DNA of 5,347 bases from an uncultured Veillonella sp. (GTDB taxonomy: Bacteria; Bacillota; Negativicutes; Veillonellales; Veillonellaceae): assembly GCF_934190855.1 (NCBI RefSeq), contig NZ_CAKPTN010000111.1:1-5347 (forward strand). Direction: 5' to 3'. Position numbers and translations under genes: made by a program. Below, one piece after another: positions 4,923-5,347 of the stretch. A model generated the notes under the pieces. It was not told the origin of the DNA. It searched no databases and saw only the letters and a list, made by a program, of their open reading frames with translations. Each line of letters starts with the position of its first letter. Position 1 is the stretch's first letter.

Positions 4923-5347
4923 ATGTTAAAAACACGTGTTATTACCGCTGTTATAGGGTTTATTATTGCCTTAGGTGCCATTACGTTAGGCGGACCAGTG
5001 TATGATGTTCTTATTACGCTATTAGCTCTATTAGGGTGGCGTGAATTTGTTTTACTAGGCAAGGCTAAACATGTACGTATGTCTATTATATGGGGCTATA
5101 TTAGTGTCTTATTATTGATGATTGCCTTTGCATGTCATCAATATATTTTAGCTATAGCTGTTTTAGTATTAAGTTTATTTGCCAATTATATGTTATGTAC
5201 ATTTGGTGAAAATAAATACTCTATGGCTAGCGTATCCTTTAGTGTATTTGGTTTATTATACGTTTGTATCGGCATGATTTCTTTGCTCATGATTCGTCAT
5301 GATTCTATTTACATGTCTTTAACAATGCCTTTTGAACAACATAACTG
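4923..5347 (+). CDS. cdsA: Phosphatidate cytidylyltransferase (CDP-diacylglycerol synthase), N-terminal part (3' partial)
   Basis: CdsA is an integral membrane enzyme that makes CDP-diacylglycerol from phosphatidate and CTP, the branch point for phospholipid synthesis. An open frame runs from the ATG at 4923 off the end of the window (141 complete codons). The N-terminus MLKTRVITAVIGF is typical of CdsA, and W39-R-E41 follows the second hydrophobic stretch as in homologues. I see about five hydrophobic segments, near residues 6-24, 26-38, 54-71, 73-90 and 103-124. The catalytic C-terminal signature lies beyond the window, so the name rests on the N-terminus and on the usual uppS-cdsA order. 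The ribosome-binding site GAGGA at 4911-4915 is inside the uppS end, 7 bases before the ATG. Confidence 0.88.
   Translation, partial: MLKTRVITAVIGFIIALGAITLGGPVYDVLITLLALLGWREFVLLGKAKHVRMSIIWGYISVLLLMIAFACHQYILAIAVLVLSLFANYMLCTFGENKYSMASVSFSVFGLLYVCIGMISLLMIRHDSIYMSLTMPFEQHN

Overview
The window looks like a chromosomal housekeeping segment from a low-GC Firmicute. My best guess is a member of the Negativicutes close to Veillonella. That guess rests on the AT-rich base composition, the protein style, the short EF-Ts and the gene order rsgA-rpe / rpsB-tsf-pyrH-frr-(small ORF)-uppS-cdsA. No 16S gene is present, so the genus is inference. All genes lie on the + strand. I see no mobile element, CRISPR array, tRNA or rRNA.

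Region 1 (1-805) holds the 3' end of the ribosome-assembly GTPase gene rsgA. After a 1-base gap comes a complete rpe (pentose-phosphate epimerase). Region 2 (806-1053) is the main non-coding stretch. It contains a strong hairpin terminator (881-927), a likely extended -10 promoter (920-948), and a GC-rich, apparently structured leader of about 100 nt in front of rpsB.

Region 3 (1054-2569) carries rpsB (ribosomal protein S2) and tsf (EF-Ts). They are separated by 115 bases that hold a near-consensus second promoter (TTGAAA, 17 bases, TATAAT), which overlaps a 15-bp inverted repeat. A hairpin terminator (2579-2612) follows tsf. Region 4 (2632-5347) is a tight co-directional cluster: pyrH (UMP kinase), frr (ribosome recycling factor), an unrecognised 83-residue ORF, uppS (undecaprenyl diphosphate synthase) and the 5' part of cdsA (CDP-diacylglycerol synthase). 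Gaps here are 0-5 bases, or the genes overlap.

Functionally the cluster joins translation (S2, EF-Ts, RRF), pyrimidine nucleotide supply (UMP to UDP) and envelope precursor synthesis (undecaprenyl carrier, CDP-diacylglycerol). The terminator after tsf and the extra tsf promoter fit a need for more S2 and EF-Ts than downstream enzymes. The points most worth a second look are the rpsB leader, the tsf promoter palindrome, the unidentified small ORF, and unusual substitutions in the substrate loops of UppS and PyrH.
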